From an uncultured Parabacteroides sp. (lineage in GTDB: Bacteria; Bacteroidota; Bacteroidia; Bacteroidales; Tannerellaceae): a stretch of 47,884 nt of DNA. Each line of letters begins with the position of its first letter. The stretch's first letter is position 1. Of this stretch, positions 15,914 to 24,608 are shown piece by piece. The stretch covers positions 1 through 47,884 of the forward strand of contig CALBYC010000024.1 in the NCBI GenBank assembly GCA_937890135.1, read 5' to 3'. Below the pieces are notes generated by a model that ran no database searches, was not told the DNA's origin, and saw nothing but the letters and a program-made list of their open reading frames with translations. Both the position numbers and the translations under genes were made by a program.

Positions 15914-17338
15914 ATGCTAACGATTATTTTAGTCATTTTCTTAGTCGGTTATTCATTGATAGCATTGGAGCACCCACTTAAACTCAACAAAGCGGCTTCT
16001 GCTTTATTGACCGGGACTTTATTGTGGATTGTTTATATGAGCATTGCCCCTAATTTGACTTTTGTAGTTGACGGGGCTGCCTTTCAAAAGTTCATCCAAT
16101 CTCCAGACATACACTCCCGGCCATTGATTGACCAAGTGAAGAAATTCATTCTGACGCACCAAATCGTCGAGAGCTTAGGGGAAATAAGCAGCACGTTAAT
16201 ATACCTTATCGGGGCCATGCTGACAGTCGAATGGATAGATGTCCATGGAGGCTTTGTTTTCATAACCAACCGCATCAAGACACGGAAAAAAAGCACACTG
16301 CTGATAATGGTTACATTGCTTACTTTTTTCATGTCTGCTATATTAGACAATTTGACGACAGCGATTGTCATGACTATGCTGATTCGCAAGTTGATAAAAG
16401 ACCGTCATTACCAATGGCTGTTTGGCAGTATGGTCATTATTGCGGCTAACAGTGGTGGCGCATGGTCTCCAATAGGTGACGTGACAACCATCATGCTTTG
16501 GGTAAAAGGAAACATTTCGGCAGATTCCATCATTCCCAATTTGATATTACCCAGTTTAGTATCGACATTAGTGCCCATGCTTTTGATTCTAAGGAAATTG
16601 GATGGAGAAATAGAAAGCCCGCTGCCAATAGAAAATGGCAAAGAAGAAAAAGAAAAACTTTTGGGACAATGTCAACGCTTTTCTATATTGATGCTGGGGC
16701 TTTTAACTTTAATCTCTGTTCCCATTTTTAAGATGCAGACCCATTTGCCTCCTTTCATGGGGATTCTTTTCGGAATCAGCTTATTATGGATATACACTGA
16801 CATCTTATATTGTCGGGAAAAAAATATCGACGAGAAAGACAAATACAGAATGGAAAGGGTCGTCCACCGGATTGACGGAGGCACTTTGCTGTTCTTTTTA
16901 GGCATACTGTTAGCAGTTGACGTTTTGCGATATACAGGTTTGCTTGACTCCTTCTCGGGATGGTTGGACATAAATGTCGGGAATGTGTATGCTGTCAATT
17001 TGCTAATTGGTGCCTTTTCATCCATCGTAGACAATGTCCCTCTTGTCGCAGGAGCAATCGGCATGTATCCGATTGCGACGGAAGAACTTATCTTGCATAG
17101 CGGCAATGCGGCGTACATGATGAACTTCATGCAAGATGGCACATTTTGGCAATTCCTCGCCTACTGTGCAGGTGTCGGAGGAAGCATGCTTATTATTGGC
17201 TCAGCGGCAGGGGTAGTAGTCATGGGACTCCAAAAAATCAATTTTATCTGGTATTTGAAGCATATTAGTCTATTGGCCGCAGCAGGATATTTATCCGGGG
17301 CTATAGTGTACATCCTACAAAACTATCTGCTATCTTAG
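15914..17338 (+). CDS. nhaD: NhaD-type sodium:proton antiporter
   Basis: A 474-residue protein with about 12 hydrophobic segments, belonging to the ion transporter superfamily that includes ArsB and NhaD. Family blocks include ALEHPLKLNKAASALLTGTL near the start, FFMSAILDNLTTAIVMTMLI, IAANSGGAWSPIGDVTTIML, SSIVDNVPLVAGAIGMYP and YCAGVGGSMLIIGSAAGVVV. The paired SxxxDNLTTA and SSIVDNVPL motifs with conserved Asp-Asn are the ion-binding signature. It exchanges Na+ or Li+ for protons across the inner membrane. It may be co-transcribed with nnr, since no terminator separates them. Confidence 0.9.
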   Translation: MLTIILVIFLVGYSLIALEHPLKLNKAASALLTGTLLWIVYMSIAPNLTFVVDGAAFQKFIQSPDIHSRPLIDQVKKFILTHQIVESLGEISSTLIYLIGAMLTVEWIDVHGGFVFITNRIKTRKKSTLLIMVTLLTFFMSAILDNLTTAIVMTMLIRKLIKDRHYQWLFGSMVIIAANSGGAWSPIGDVTTIMLWVKGNISADSIIPNLILPSLVSTLVPMLLILRKLDGEIESPLPIENGKEEKEKLLGQCQRFSILMLGLLTLISVPIFKMQTHLPPFMGILFGISLLWIYTDILYCREKNIDEKDKYRMERVVHRIDGGTLLFFLGILLAVDVLRYTGLLDSFSGWLDINVGNVYAVNLLIGAFSSIVDNVPLVAGAIGMYPIATEELILHSGNAAYMMNFMQDGTFWQFLAYCAGVGGSMLIIGSAAGVVVMGLQKINFIWYLKHISLLAAAGYLSGAIVYILQNYLLS

Positions 17339-17386
17339 CCATCCGAAAAAGAATGATAACAATCAAATATTAGTAATAAATACACA

Positions 17387-18031
17387 ATGAGTTTTTTATC
17401 AAAATTATTAAGAAAAGGCAGTACTGAAACTGACCAAGAAAAAGTGAAAGGTTCAGTCGAAGAATTTGTTTCTTTGGTCCGTGTCTACTACCAGGCTGCC
17501 ATAGCGGTCAATTTAGGCATCACCAATATGAACATTTTGCCAGACATGGCACTATTCAAACGTATGCTGAAAATTCCTACACAAAACAATAAATTAGGTG
17601 TGGCTGAAAAGTCCCGCGTTCGCAAAATTCTAATGCAGGATTACAATTTAGGAGAGGCTTTCTTTAAGGAAATAGATGCTTCTGTGAAAAAATGCTGCAA
17701 AAGCCAGAATGACATCAAATCTTATTTCTTCAAATTTCAAGGATTTTGCAATGATTTGTTTAGCTTGTTAGGGAATTTGATGCAATGGAAGTTCCGTTTA
17801 GCTTTATTGCTGAAGAAACTACTATATGCTCAAACGACTAAAACTGTCCACGAAATCATGACACGTTCCGAATGGGCCGATGTCAGCATACAGAAAGCGA
17901 CATGGAGCGTCCGAAAATATGCGGAAACATTAGGTTATTCCGAACAGTGGATAACAGACTTCGTTTACAATGTCGTACTTTTAGCTCGTGAAGACCAAAA
18001 GGCACAAGCTAAAAAAAAGAAAGATGAATAA
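17387..18031 (+). CDS. Conserved-looking helical protein of unknown function
   Basis: A 214-residue protein that I cannot place in a named family. It has no signal peptide or membrane helix, is rich in Lys and predicted helix, and ends in a highly basic tail (KAQAKKKKDE). The middle (KSYFFKFQGFCNDLFSLLGN) could form an amphipathic helical bundle; cysteines at KKCCKS are adjacent. It is probably a soluble cytoplasmic protein. Its last codons overlap the start of the UDG-like gene by 8 bases, so the two are likely translationally coupled, which hints at, but does not establish, a shared role. Confidence 0.65.
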   Translation: MSFLSKLLRKGSTETDQEKVKGSVEEFVSLVRVYYQAAIAVNLGITNMNILPDMALFKRMLKIPTQNNKLGVAEKSRVRKILMQDYNLGEAFFKEIDASVKKCCKSQNDIKSYFFKFQGFCNDLFSLLGNLMQWKFRLALLLKKLLYAQTTKTVHEIMTRSEWADVSIQKATWSVRKYAETLGYSEQWITDFVYNVVLLAREDQKAQAKKKKDE

Positions 18032-18653
18032 GAATCAGTTAGAAGTACATCCTTTAGGGTTTTTCCTTCCACCGAACACGAAGTTGTTGATGTTGGGGAG
18101 TTTTCCTCCCCCGCAACAACGCTGGTCAATGGATTTTTTTTACCCGAACATCCAAAACGACATGTGGCGCATCCTTGGATACATTTTCTACTCGGACAAA
18201 GACTATTTCCTTGAATCGCCACGAAAATTCAGCGAGAGAAAATGCAAGGAGTTTTGCAGTTGCATAGGATTAGGCATAGGTGACACTGGAATGGAAGTGA
18301 TACGTCAAAAAGGAAATGCATCGGACAAGTTCTTAGAAATTGTTACTCCCATCGATTTGAAAAGGATATTAGAACAGATTCCCTTGTGCAAGGCAATTGT
18401 TGTTACCGGGCAAAAAGCCATGGATACGTTGCTAAGCGTCATTTTAGAGTACACGACCGTTGTGGAACCGGCTGTCGGTGATTCCGTATCATTCCAACTG
18501 TTTGGAAAAGAGATGCTATTGTTTCGTATGCCCTCCACATCCCGGGCATATCCCAAACCATTAGTAGAAAAAGCCGTTGCATACCGTAGGATGTTTGAAT
18601 CCTTGGGGATGATTGCGAAAGAAGGAGGATCCAAGAAAAAAATGGTAAATTAA
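18024..18653 (+). CDS. Uracil-DNA glycosylase superfamily-like protein
   Basis: About 209 residues from ATG 18024; the frame is open from 17988, but that ATG lies deep in the upstream gene and encodes only a basic run. The N-terminal motif LLMLGSFPPPQQRWSMDFFY with NDMWRILGYIF resembles motif 1 of Mug-like DNA glycosylases (GSxPs..., FYxxxxNxFW). The core continues with CIGLGIGDTG, a strand AIVVTGQKA, and a C-terminal LFRMPSTSRAYPKP that corresponds to the DNA-intercalation motif 2. Such proteins remove damaged bases, but some relatives are inactive, and the catalytic residue is not certain here. Confidence 0.7.
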   Translation: MNKNQLEVHPLGFFLPPNTKLLMLGSFPPPQQRWSMDFFYPNIQNDMWRILGYIFYSDKDYFLESPRKFSERKCKEFCSCIGLGIGDTGMEVIRQKGNASDKFLEIVTPIDLKRILEQIPLCKAIVVTGQKAMDTLLSVILEYTTVVEPAVGDSVSFQLFGKEMLLFRMPSTSRAYPKPLVEKAVAYRRMFESLGMIAKEGGSKKKMVN

Positions 18654-18666
18654 TTGGCGGAAACAC

Positions 18667-18696
18667 TTGCAGATTAAAAAATAAATAGTACTTTTG
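18667..18696 (+). promoter_or_regulatory. Consensus promoter for tRNA-Pro
   Basis: TTG at 18667-18669, 19 bases, then TACTTTTG at 18689-18696. Transcription would begin near 18703, about 45 bases before the tRNA. Confidence 0.65.
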
Positions 18697-18747
18697 CAAA
18701 CGTAATCGGATGCAGGAATAACGCAAACGATTACAAAAGATAGAAAT

Positions 18748-18821
18748 CGGGATGTAGCACAGTTGGCTAGCGCGCCACGTTCGGGACGTGGAGGTCGGAA
18801 GTTCGAGTCTTCTCATCCCGA
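18748..18821 (+). tRNA. tRNA-Pro (anticodon CGG)
   Basis: A complete cloverleaf: acceptor stem CGGGATG (18748-18754) with CATCCCG (18814-18820) and discriminator A; D arm GCACAGTTGGCTAGCGC; anticodon stem CCACG/CGTGG with loop TTCGGGA, giving anticodon CGG at 18782-18784; T arm GGAAG TTCGAGT CTTCT. The CCA end is not encoded. It reads the proline codon CCG. Confidence 0.95.
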
Positions 18822-18868
18822 CTTTGAAAGAGGTGAAAACTTGCAAAAGTTTCCACCTCTTCTTTTAT

Positions 18869-20521
18869 ATGACGACAGCTATTTTAAACCCTACAATGAC
18901 AAATTCCAAGATACATTATTTTCAATTAGCTATTCCGGATATTCCGTTGCCAGATAAATTCACTTATCCTTTTTGTTACAAGCCACACCCTTTGTGCATG
19001 TTAGCTGCAAAAGAGTTGCAACTATATCTATCCAACCGAACTGAATGGAAAGAAGAACTTCTATCGGGGAAGATGTTTGGCGTACTTATAGTCAAAGATG
19101 AATACGGGGAATTGGGGTTTATTGCTGCTTTCTCTGGCAACTTATGTCATTCAAACCTACATGATTACTTTGTTCCCCCCATCTATGACCTGCTTCAGCC
19201 CAACGGTTTCTTCAAAAAAGAAGAAGCGCAAATAACAGCGATCAACCACAAAATAAAAGAATTCAGCGAATCGGAAGCTTTCAATACATTAAAAAGAGAA
19301 TTGGAGCAAGCGAAAACTGCTTATGCAAACGAATGCAACCTGTTCAAAGCGCAAATGCGGAGAGCAAAAGAACTTCGCGAAGAAAAACGCCGTTCCCCTC
19401 TTTCTGAAGAAGAAAAGGATGCATTGATCAAAGAAAGCCAATTTCTGAAAGCAGAATACAAGCGGATGGAAAAATCATGGAAGGAGCGATTAAATATACT
19501 ATTAATTAGATGGGAAGAGGCTCGGAGCATGATAGAACGTTGGAAACAAGAAAGGAAAATGCGCTCTGCATCTCTTCAAATGAAATTGTTCCGGCAGTTT
19601 AAGATATTGAACGGACGGGGAGAAGAAAAAGATTTATGCGAGTTATTCATGGATACCCCCCAGAGAGTACCTCCAGCTGGGGCAGGCGAATGCGCTGCGC
19701 CCAAATTATTGCAATATGCATTCTTGAAAAAGCTGCAACCCATTTGCATGGCTGAATTTTGGTGGGGTAATTCTCCTAAAAACGAGATTCGTCATCATGG
19801 CTGTTTTTACCCGGCTTGCCAAGGGAAATGTGGCCCCATATTGCGATTCATGTTAAAAGGATTGAATGTCGAAGAGAATCCGTTGGCGCAGGAGGAATTT
19901 CATGAAAAGGACTTGGAGATATGTTACGAAGACGAATGCTTGCTGGTAGTCAACAAGCCTGCCGGCATGCTGTCCGTGCCTGGCAAAGAAATGAGAACAT
20001 CCGTATATGATATTATCCGCAAGCGTTATCCCAAAGCAACCGGCCCTCTTATTGTACACAGACTGGATATGGCGACATCCGGACTATTACTGATAGCAAA
20101 AAACAAGGAAGTTCATCAAGAACTTCAGGAACAATTTAGGAAAAGAACCATAAAAAAAACATACGTAGCTTGGCTGGACGGGGATATAAACGACATGTCC
20201 GGCAGCATTTCTTTGCCATTGTCCCCTGATTACAATAATCGCCCATGTCAAAGGGTGGATGCTGCCAGTGGGAAAGAAGCTGTTACCAACTATGAAATAT
20301 TGAGCAAGAAAGACGGCAGAACGTGGGTCGCCTTTTATCCTCAAACTGGGAGGACACACCAGTTGAGGGTACATGCGGCACATGCATCCGGGTTAAACGC
20401 TCCCATCGTCGGAGATGAATTATACGGGAAACCAGCGGAAAGGTTATATTTACATGCTGAAGCGATAGAGTTCACCCATCCCGTCAGCAAAAAAAGAATC
20501 AGAATTGAAAAGAAATTATAA
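18869..20521 (+). CDS. RluA-family pseudouridine synthase with long N-terminal extension
   Basis: About 550 residues from ATG 18869 (an ATG at 18896 is an alternative; the frame extends back into the tRNA, which cannot be coding). The C-terminal 200 residues are an RluA-type catalytic domain: LLVVNKPAGMLSVPG, the catalytic HRLDMATSG with its Asp, KTYVAWLDG and YPQTGRTHQLRVHAAH. The N-terminal half carries a globular part (KMFGVLIVKDEYGELGFIAA), a long charged coiled-coil (about residues 125-240) and a Cys cluster GCFYPACQGKCGPIL. This extended type is known in Bacteroidetes and some gammaproteobacteria. It isomerises uridine in rRNA or tRNA; the target site is not predictable here. Confidence 0.87.
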   Translation: MTTAILNPTMTNSKIHYFQLAIPDIPLPDKFTYPFCYKPHPLCMLAAKELQLYLSNRTEWKEELLSGKMFGVLIVKDEYGELGFIAAFSGNLCHSNLHDYFVPPIYDLLQPNGFFKKEEAQITAINHKIKEFSESEAFNTLKRELEQAKTAYANECNLFKAQMRRAKELREEKRRSPLSEEEKDALIKESQFLKAEYKRMEKSWKERLNILLIRWEEARSMIERWKQERKMRSASLQMKLFRQFKILNGRGEEKDLCELFMDTPQRVPPAGAGECAAPKLLQYAFLKKLQPICMAEFWWGNSPKNEIRHHGCFYPACQGKCGPILRFMLKGLNVEENPLAQEEFHEKDLEICYEDECLLVVNKPAGMLSVPGKEMRTSVYDIIRKRYPKATGPLIVHRLDMATSGLLLIAKNKEVHQELQEQFRKRTIKKTYVAWLDGDINDMSGSISLPLSPDYNNRPCQRVDAASGKEAVTNYEILSKKDGRTWVAFYPQTGRTHQLRVHAAHASGLNAPIVGDELYGKPAERLYLHAEAIEFTHPVSKKRIRIEKKL

Positions 20522-20604
20522 AGCGGGCCTTTTATTCTAATCCGGCTTTATAGGCGATATAAAAAGAAAGCATTTAAGAAAATGATAATTACAAAAAATG
20601 AACT

Positions 20605-20612
20605 TATATTTG
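20605..20612 (+). promoter_or_regulatory. -7 element for the ECF sigma operon
   Basis: TATATTTG matches TAnnTTTG. A start near 20619 would leave a leader of about 100 bases containing an A/T-rich hairpin (CTGAAA at about 20617 pairing with TTTCAG around 20640). Confidence 0.5.
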
Positions 20613-20722
20613 CCAGCTGAAAGAAAAAAGACTTTTTTCAGATGTAAATGCAGCGAAAGGCCTTCAACATACATCTAATGATTAGTCGACGTTTCTTGTA
20701 TGGAAATTGGGCATTGGACTAA

Positions 20723-21256
20723 ATGATGGACGAACAACAACTTATAAAAGGTTGCATAAATAGGAACAGGTTGGCACAGCGGGAACTATACGAAAAATAT
20801 TCTCGCCGCATGTTCGCAGTTTGTTTACGTTATGTCAATGATAAAGAGACGGCAAAAGACCTATTGCAAGATGGTTTTGTGAAAGTTTTCACATGCCTCG
20901 ACAGCTATTCAGGCATAGGCTCGTTTGAGGGTTGGATGCGTAAAATATTCGTCAATTGCGCATTGGAGTATTTGCGCAAGTCCGATGTATTGAAAGAATC
21001 ATCCGATTTGGATAATCTGCCTGAGCTACCCCAACCAGAGAGTTCTGTCATTTCCAATATGTCCGCCGCAGAATTATTGAACATAATCAAGCAATTACCA
21101 GCCGGATTCCGAACCGTATTCAACCTGTTTGCCATCGAAGGGTATTCCCACAAAGAGATTGGAGAGATGTTGGGAATCACTGAAAGCACCTCCCGTTCTC
21201 AATACACAAGGGCGCGACAATTGTTACAAAAGCAAATAACAAACTTATATAAATAA
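20723..21256 (+). CDS. ECF RNA polymerase sigma factor
   Basis: A 177-residue sigma-70 family protein of the extracytoplasmic-function type. Region 2 is visible as LYEKYSRRMFAVCLRYVNDK with AKDLLQDGFVKVF, and region 4 as IKQLPAGFRTVFNLFAIEGY followed by a helix-turn-helix (SHKEIGEMLGITESTSRSQY). There is no region 1 or 3. It would direct RNA polymerase to a small envelope-related regulon. The next gene starts two bases after its stop and encodes a membrane-anchored protein likely to be its regulator or target. A tandem ATG-ATG makes the first codon uncertain by one residue. Confidence 0.92.
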   Translation: MMDEQQLIKGCINRNRLAQRELYEKYSRRMFAVCLRYVNDKETAKDLLQDGFVKVFTCLDSYSGIGSFEGWMRKIFVNCALEYLRKSDVLKESSDLDNLPELPQPESSVISNMSAAELLNIIKQLPAGFRTVFNLFAIEGYSHKEIGEMLGITESTSRSQYTRARQLLQKQITNLYK

Positions 21257-21258
21257 GG

Positions 21259-22521
21259 ATGAAAAAGGATAGAGACACAATAGACGAAATGTTGCACTCG
21301 AAGTTATATGACTTTGAAGTGGAGGTTTCACCTGACAATTGGGAAGCCATTGAAAAGCGCTTACCTCATCCTTCCATTCAGCCCGCCCAAAGGAAATGGT
21401 ATTACTGGGCTGCTGCAGCCGTCACTGCCATTGCCATCGTATCATCCGGATTATTGTGGAAAGAGACGAACGAACAAACAAAGGTCTTCGACCAAGAGCA
21501 GCAACTTGTTTACGAAAATCCCCATGATTCGGTCGCAGTACCCCAAGGCCAAGATAACGCAAAGGATGCCGGAAAAAAAGAGCTCATCGCAAAGCTCATC
21601 GTAAAGCAACCGGCTACAAATGGGCCTGCCGCCTCCGCTAAAAGGATGGAATCTCAACCTGTCTTGAAAGAAGAAGAAAAGCCTGAAATATGTGATGACA
21701 CGAACGACGAAGCGGCATCCGAGAGTGGGAAGCAGGAACAAACCGCATTCTCCTTTTCAACCCACCAAGTCGCGTCCCCTCAAATCCATGAAGGGAAAGG
21801 GGATAAGGAGGCAGCACCCGAGAAAACGGAAGTTCATAGGAAACGGAAATGGGGGGTCGGCATGGGTGTCGGAAACTTGTCAACCGCAAGCAACTCCGGA
21901 GGATTCTTCAGGCCGTCTTATTCCGATGCTCAGGCTTACGGTACATCCTCTTTGTTAAGGGGAAACGCAACATACTTAACGTCCGTTCCGGTCCAAGAAC
22001 CCAAAAAACAAAACGTCAAACACAAGCCTCCTTTGACCTTTGGAGTAAGTGCCAGTTATAAATTAGGAGAAAAATGGTCTTTGCAATCCGGACTGCTCTA
22101 TTCTTATATGGCCTCCGAATGGGACACGAATGAAAAAGTAAATACGGAGAACAAACAAAAATTGCACTTCATAGGAGTCCCCGTATCCGTTGCTTATAAA
22201 TTGGCAGAATGGAAACGAATACAGTTCTATGTCTCGGCGGGTGCAAAAGTAGAAATAGGTGTAGGCGGGCAGATCCGGACTGACATCTATTCCTCTTCGA
22301 ATGAAAAATTAAAAACACTGACAGAAAAAAAACGAATGAAAGAACCGTACTTTTCTGTCAACGGGCATATCGGGGCAAGTTACCCGCTCCTTCGGTTCTT
22401 AAGTGCCTACGCCGAAGTGGGGACGGATTATTATTTTGACAACGGGAGCGACATCGAAACATTCCATTCAGACAAACCGCTCAACATTGGGCTACAGATA
22501 GGATTACGTTTCGGGTTATAA
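21259..22521 (+). CDS. Membrane-anchored outer-membrane beta-barrel-like protein, candidate anti-sigma partner
   Basis: A 420-residue protein in three parts: a short cytoplasmic N-terminus (about 1-35) containing a WEAIEKRLP segment as found at the start of Bacteroidetes anti-sigma-like proteins; one membrane helix (about 39-56, YYWAAAAVTAIAIVSSGLLW); a charged, Pro/Lys/Glu-rich linker (about 60-190); and a C-terminal domain of alternating beta strands (KPPLTFGVSASYKLGEKWSL, then SAGAKVEIGVGG, ending NIGLQIGLRFGL) with the aromatic or hydrophobic end of an outer-membrane barrel. Translation is probably coupled to the sigma gene. Annotation pipelines tend to call such proteins outer-membrane barrels; the inner-membrane helix makes the topology puzzling. 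Confidence 0.72.
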   Translation: MKKDRDTIDEMLHSKLYDFEVEVSPDNWEAIEKRLPHPSIQPAQRKWYYWAAAAVTAIAIVSSGLLWKETNEQTKVFDQEQQLVYENPHDSVAVPQGQDNAKDAGKKELIAKLIVKQPATNGPAASAKRMESQPVLKEEEKPEICDDTNDEAASESGKQEQTAFSFSTHQVASPQIHEGKGDKEAAPEKTEVHRKRKWGVGMGVGNLSTASNSGGFFRPSYSDAQAYGTSSLLRGNATYLTSVPVQEPKKQNVKHKPPLTFGVSASYKLGEKWSLQSGLLYSYMASEWDTNEKVNTENKQKLHFIGVPVSVAYKLAEWKRIQFYVSAGAKVEIGVGGQIRTDIYSSSNEKLKTLTEKKRMKEPYFSVNGHIGASYPLLRFLSAYAEVGTDYYFDNGSDIETFHSDKPLNIGLQIGLRFGL

Positions 22522-22553
22522 AGCAACAATAACAAACAAATATATTAAAAACA

Positions 22554-23342
22554 ATGAAGAAACTTAGTTATTATTTAGCAGCAGTGTTTTCCACTGTGAC
22601 ACTTTTGACATCTTGTTTGGGCGAAAGCACCAATGTCTCAGACATTACCGTTAGTGGTGTCGTATTTTCAAATCCCAAAGCAGGATTGAAAACCATGATT
22701 GATGCAGGAACGGCATATGTCTACATACCGAACCTGTTGGAAGTAGGGAATTACCAAGAGAACACGTGTATCGGCGCGAACATCCACATCGATTACAATT
22801 CCGCGGAAAATTCCAATTGGGGGAGCGTAGGATATTTGACCGCTACCTTAAATGGCACTCCGGAAGTTTTTTCCCAGTGGCGCGCCACTCCGATAACTTC
22901 CGCAGTCGATACCGCTGGCGTTTTAGAAAATGAAATCCCGTTATCGTTCGCATTCCAGCAAAGCGCCTATTCCAACTACGTGCGAGGCTGGATGATTTTC
23001 TCTTCCGGCGTGAAAATAGGAAGCAAACAGACCCTCGAATGGGTCATGAAATATCCGCAAGAATTGCAAGCCGTGGAATATAACGGGAAACGTTGTTATA
23101 ATTTTTACATCAGAGCGGCAGCAACAGGTGACAACACAGGAGCGAGTGGCCAATCCGTCATAAATGCCTGGTATGTCAAGACGGCATTGGATAGAATCGA
23201 CGCCGCGGAAAAAGCAGCAGGAAACCAATCATACTACTTGAAGTTCAACTATGTGACTTCCATAGACGCTGCAACCAACAAACTGACGTGGAAATCGGAT
23301 GTAGCCCAGATGGCTGTGACGACAGATTCATCCAATCAATAA
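22554..23342 (+). CDS. Lipoprotein of unknown function in the sigma-factor operon
   Basis: A 262-residue protein with a lipoprotein signal peptide (LLTSC, Cys about residue 21) and a beta-rich body of no recognised domain. Size and position after a sigma/anti-sigma-like pair resemble the NigD-like lipoproteins of Bacteroides, but I cannot confirm homology. It is probably at the outer membrane. Thirty-two bases separate it from the upstream gene, and a strong terminator follows, so the three genes likely form one transcription unit and this protein may be a regulon member. Confidence 0.62.
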   Translation: MKKLSYYLAAVFSTVTLLTSCLGESTNVSDITVSGVVFSNPKAGLKTMIDAGTAYVYIPNLLEVGNYQENTCIGANIHIDYNSAENSNWGSVGYLTATLNGTPEVFSQWRATPITSAVDTAGVLENEIPLSFAFQQSAYSNYVRGWMIFSSGVKIGSKQTLEWVMKYPQELQAVEYNGKRCYNFYIRAAATGDNTGASGQSVINAWYVKTALDRIDAAEKAAGNQSYYLKFNYVTSIDAATNKLTWKSDVAQMAVTTDSSNQ

Positions 23343-23351
23343 TTAATGCAC

Positions 23352-23391
23352 AAACGGATGCGACCATCGATAAAAACGGCCGCATCCGTTT
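23352..23391 (+). terminator. Rho-independent terminator after the sigma operon
   Basis: AAACGGATGCGACC (23352-23365) pairs with GGCCGCATCCGTTT (23378-23391) with one mismatch, followed by the T-rich TCTTGTTTTG. Confidence 0.8.
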
Positions 23392-23524
23392 CTTGTTTTG
23401 CCCGCACCCGTTTCCGGCAGCAAAGCCGACCTTTTCCCTTTTCTTCCCTGTCTTTCCACGCAATCGGCCAAAGCCATTTTATAAGCCGGCTTCCACCATT
23501 CACGAAAGTTAAAACCGATTTCTG

Positions 23525-23556
23525 TTGCCGCTTATCCATATATTGTCGTATATTTG
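23525..23556 (+). promoter_or_regulatory. Promoter for the nucleoside hydrolase operon
   Basis: TTG at 23525-23527, 21 bases, then TATATTTG at 23549-23556. The gene begins at 23579, about 16 bases after the expected start point. Confidence 0.6.
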
Positions 23557-23578
23557 GGGATAAATTAAATCAAATGGT

Positions 23579-24571
23579 ATGAAAAACATTTTTTATATTG
23601 CAATGTTATGCCTGTTTTGTGCCTGTAATTCCTCGCAAAACAAGCCGGATGTCAGCCTGATATTCGATACAGACATGGCTCCCGACTACGATGACGTAGG
23701 AGCATTGGCCCTGCTGCACGCCCTGGCCGATTCGGGAGAAGTCTCCATCCTTGCAACCGTATCATCCAACAAATGCGAGACGGCCGTTCCTTGCATTGAC
23801 GTGATTAATACCTACTTTGGCAGGCCGGACATCCCAATCGGGGCAGTACGAGGAGACAACGCGCCGGACCGTACCACCTGGCATAGCGGAATGAGATGGA
23901 CGGAAGAGCTTCCAAAACAATTCCCGCATACCCTCGATAAGACTTCAGACAGCGAAGACGCATTGAAAATTTACCGAAAGATATTAAGCGAACAAGAAGA
24001 CAGCAGCGTGACGATTGTAAGCGTTGGATTCTTTACCAACTTGCAGAATTTACTGCTTTCACAAGCCGATGAATATTCTTCATTGTCCGGGAAAGAGTTA
24101 GTAGGCAAAAAAGTCAAGCAACTGGTCTCTATGGCTGGGCAATTCCCTTCCGGCAAAGAGTACAACGTGTACGTCGACCCGCAAGCCTCGCAATTTGTCG
24201 TGAACGAATGGCCGACCCCGATCCTTTTCAGCGGTTTTGAAGTAGGCGCGGCTATCTTGACTGGGAAACAAATGGTGGAAAGTGACATACAGGGCAGCCC
24301 GGTCGTAGAAACATTCCGAATGTGCTTGTCCCAAGACAATCCGGATGGACGGCAAAGCTGGGACGAGACCGCCGTGTTGGCCGCCGTACGTGGGAAAGCG
24401 AATTACTTTGATTCAGTCCAGGGACACATGATTGTGGCGGACGATGGCAGCAACAGCTGGGTGAATGACCCTGAAGGCCCCCATGCTTACTTAACCATCA
24501 AAATGCCAATCGGACGGTTGACCGCCGAAATAGAGCACCTGATGATGCACCAGCCCGTGAAAAGAGAATAA
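23579..24571 (+). CDS. Nucleoside hydrolase-like lipoprotein
   Basis: A 330-residue protein with a lipoprotein signal (LFCAC, Cys16) and the inosine-uridine nucleoside hydrolase calcium-binding signature: D30-T-D32-x3-D36-Y-D38-D39 in IFDTDMAPDYDDVGALALLH. The family cleaves the N-glycosidic bond of ribonucleosides, releasing ribose and base. A signal peptide makes this version an exported, probably surface or periplasmic, scavenging enzyme. A later NVYVDPQAS and WVNDPEGPHAYL are consistent with the fold. It leads an operon with a GH123-like enzyme, starting just downstream of a consensus promoter. Confidence 0.85.
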   Translation: MKNIFYIAMLCLFCACNSSQNKPDVSLIFDTDMAPDYDDVGALALLHALADSGEVSILATVSSNKCETAVPCIDVINTYFGRPDIPIGAVRGDNAPDRTTWHSGMRWTEELPKQFPHTLDKTSDSEDALKIYRKILSEQEDSSVTIVSVGFFTNLQNLLLSQADEYSSLSGKELVGKKVKQLVSMAGQFPSGKEYNVYVDPQASQFVVNEWPTPILFSGFEVGAAILTGKQMVESDIQGSPVVETFRMCLSQDNPDGRQSWDETAVLAAVRGKANYFDSVQGHMIVADDGSNSWVNDPEGPHAYLTIKMPIGRLTAEIEHLMMHQPVKRE

Positions 24572-24608
24572 ACAAACAGAAAATCCATCTATATAATCGA
24601 TATAATCA

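Noticed and set aside
20521..20560. AAAGCGGGCC/CCGGCTTTA as a terminator after the RluA gene
   Set aside because: The stem needs a bulge and is short; it may end transcription weakly, but I cannot support it as a feature.
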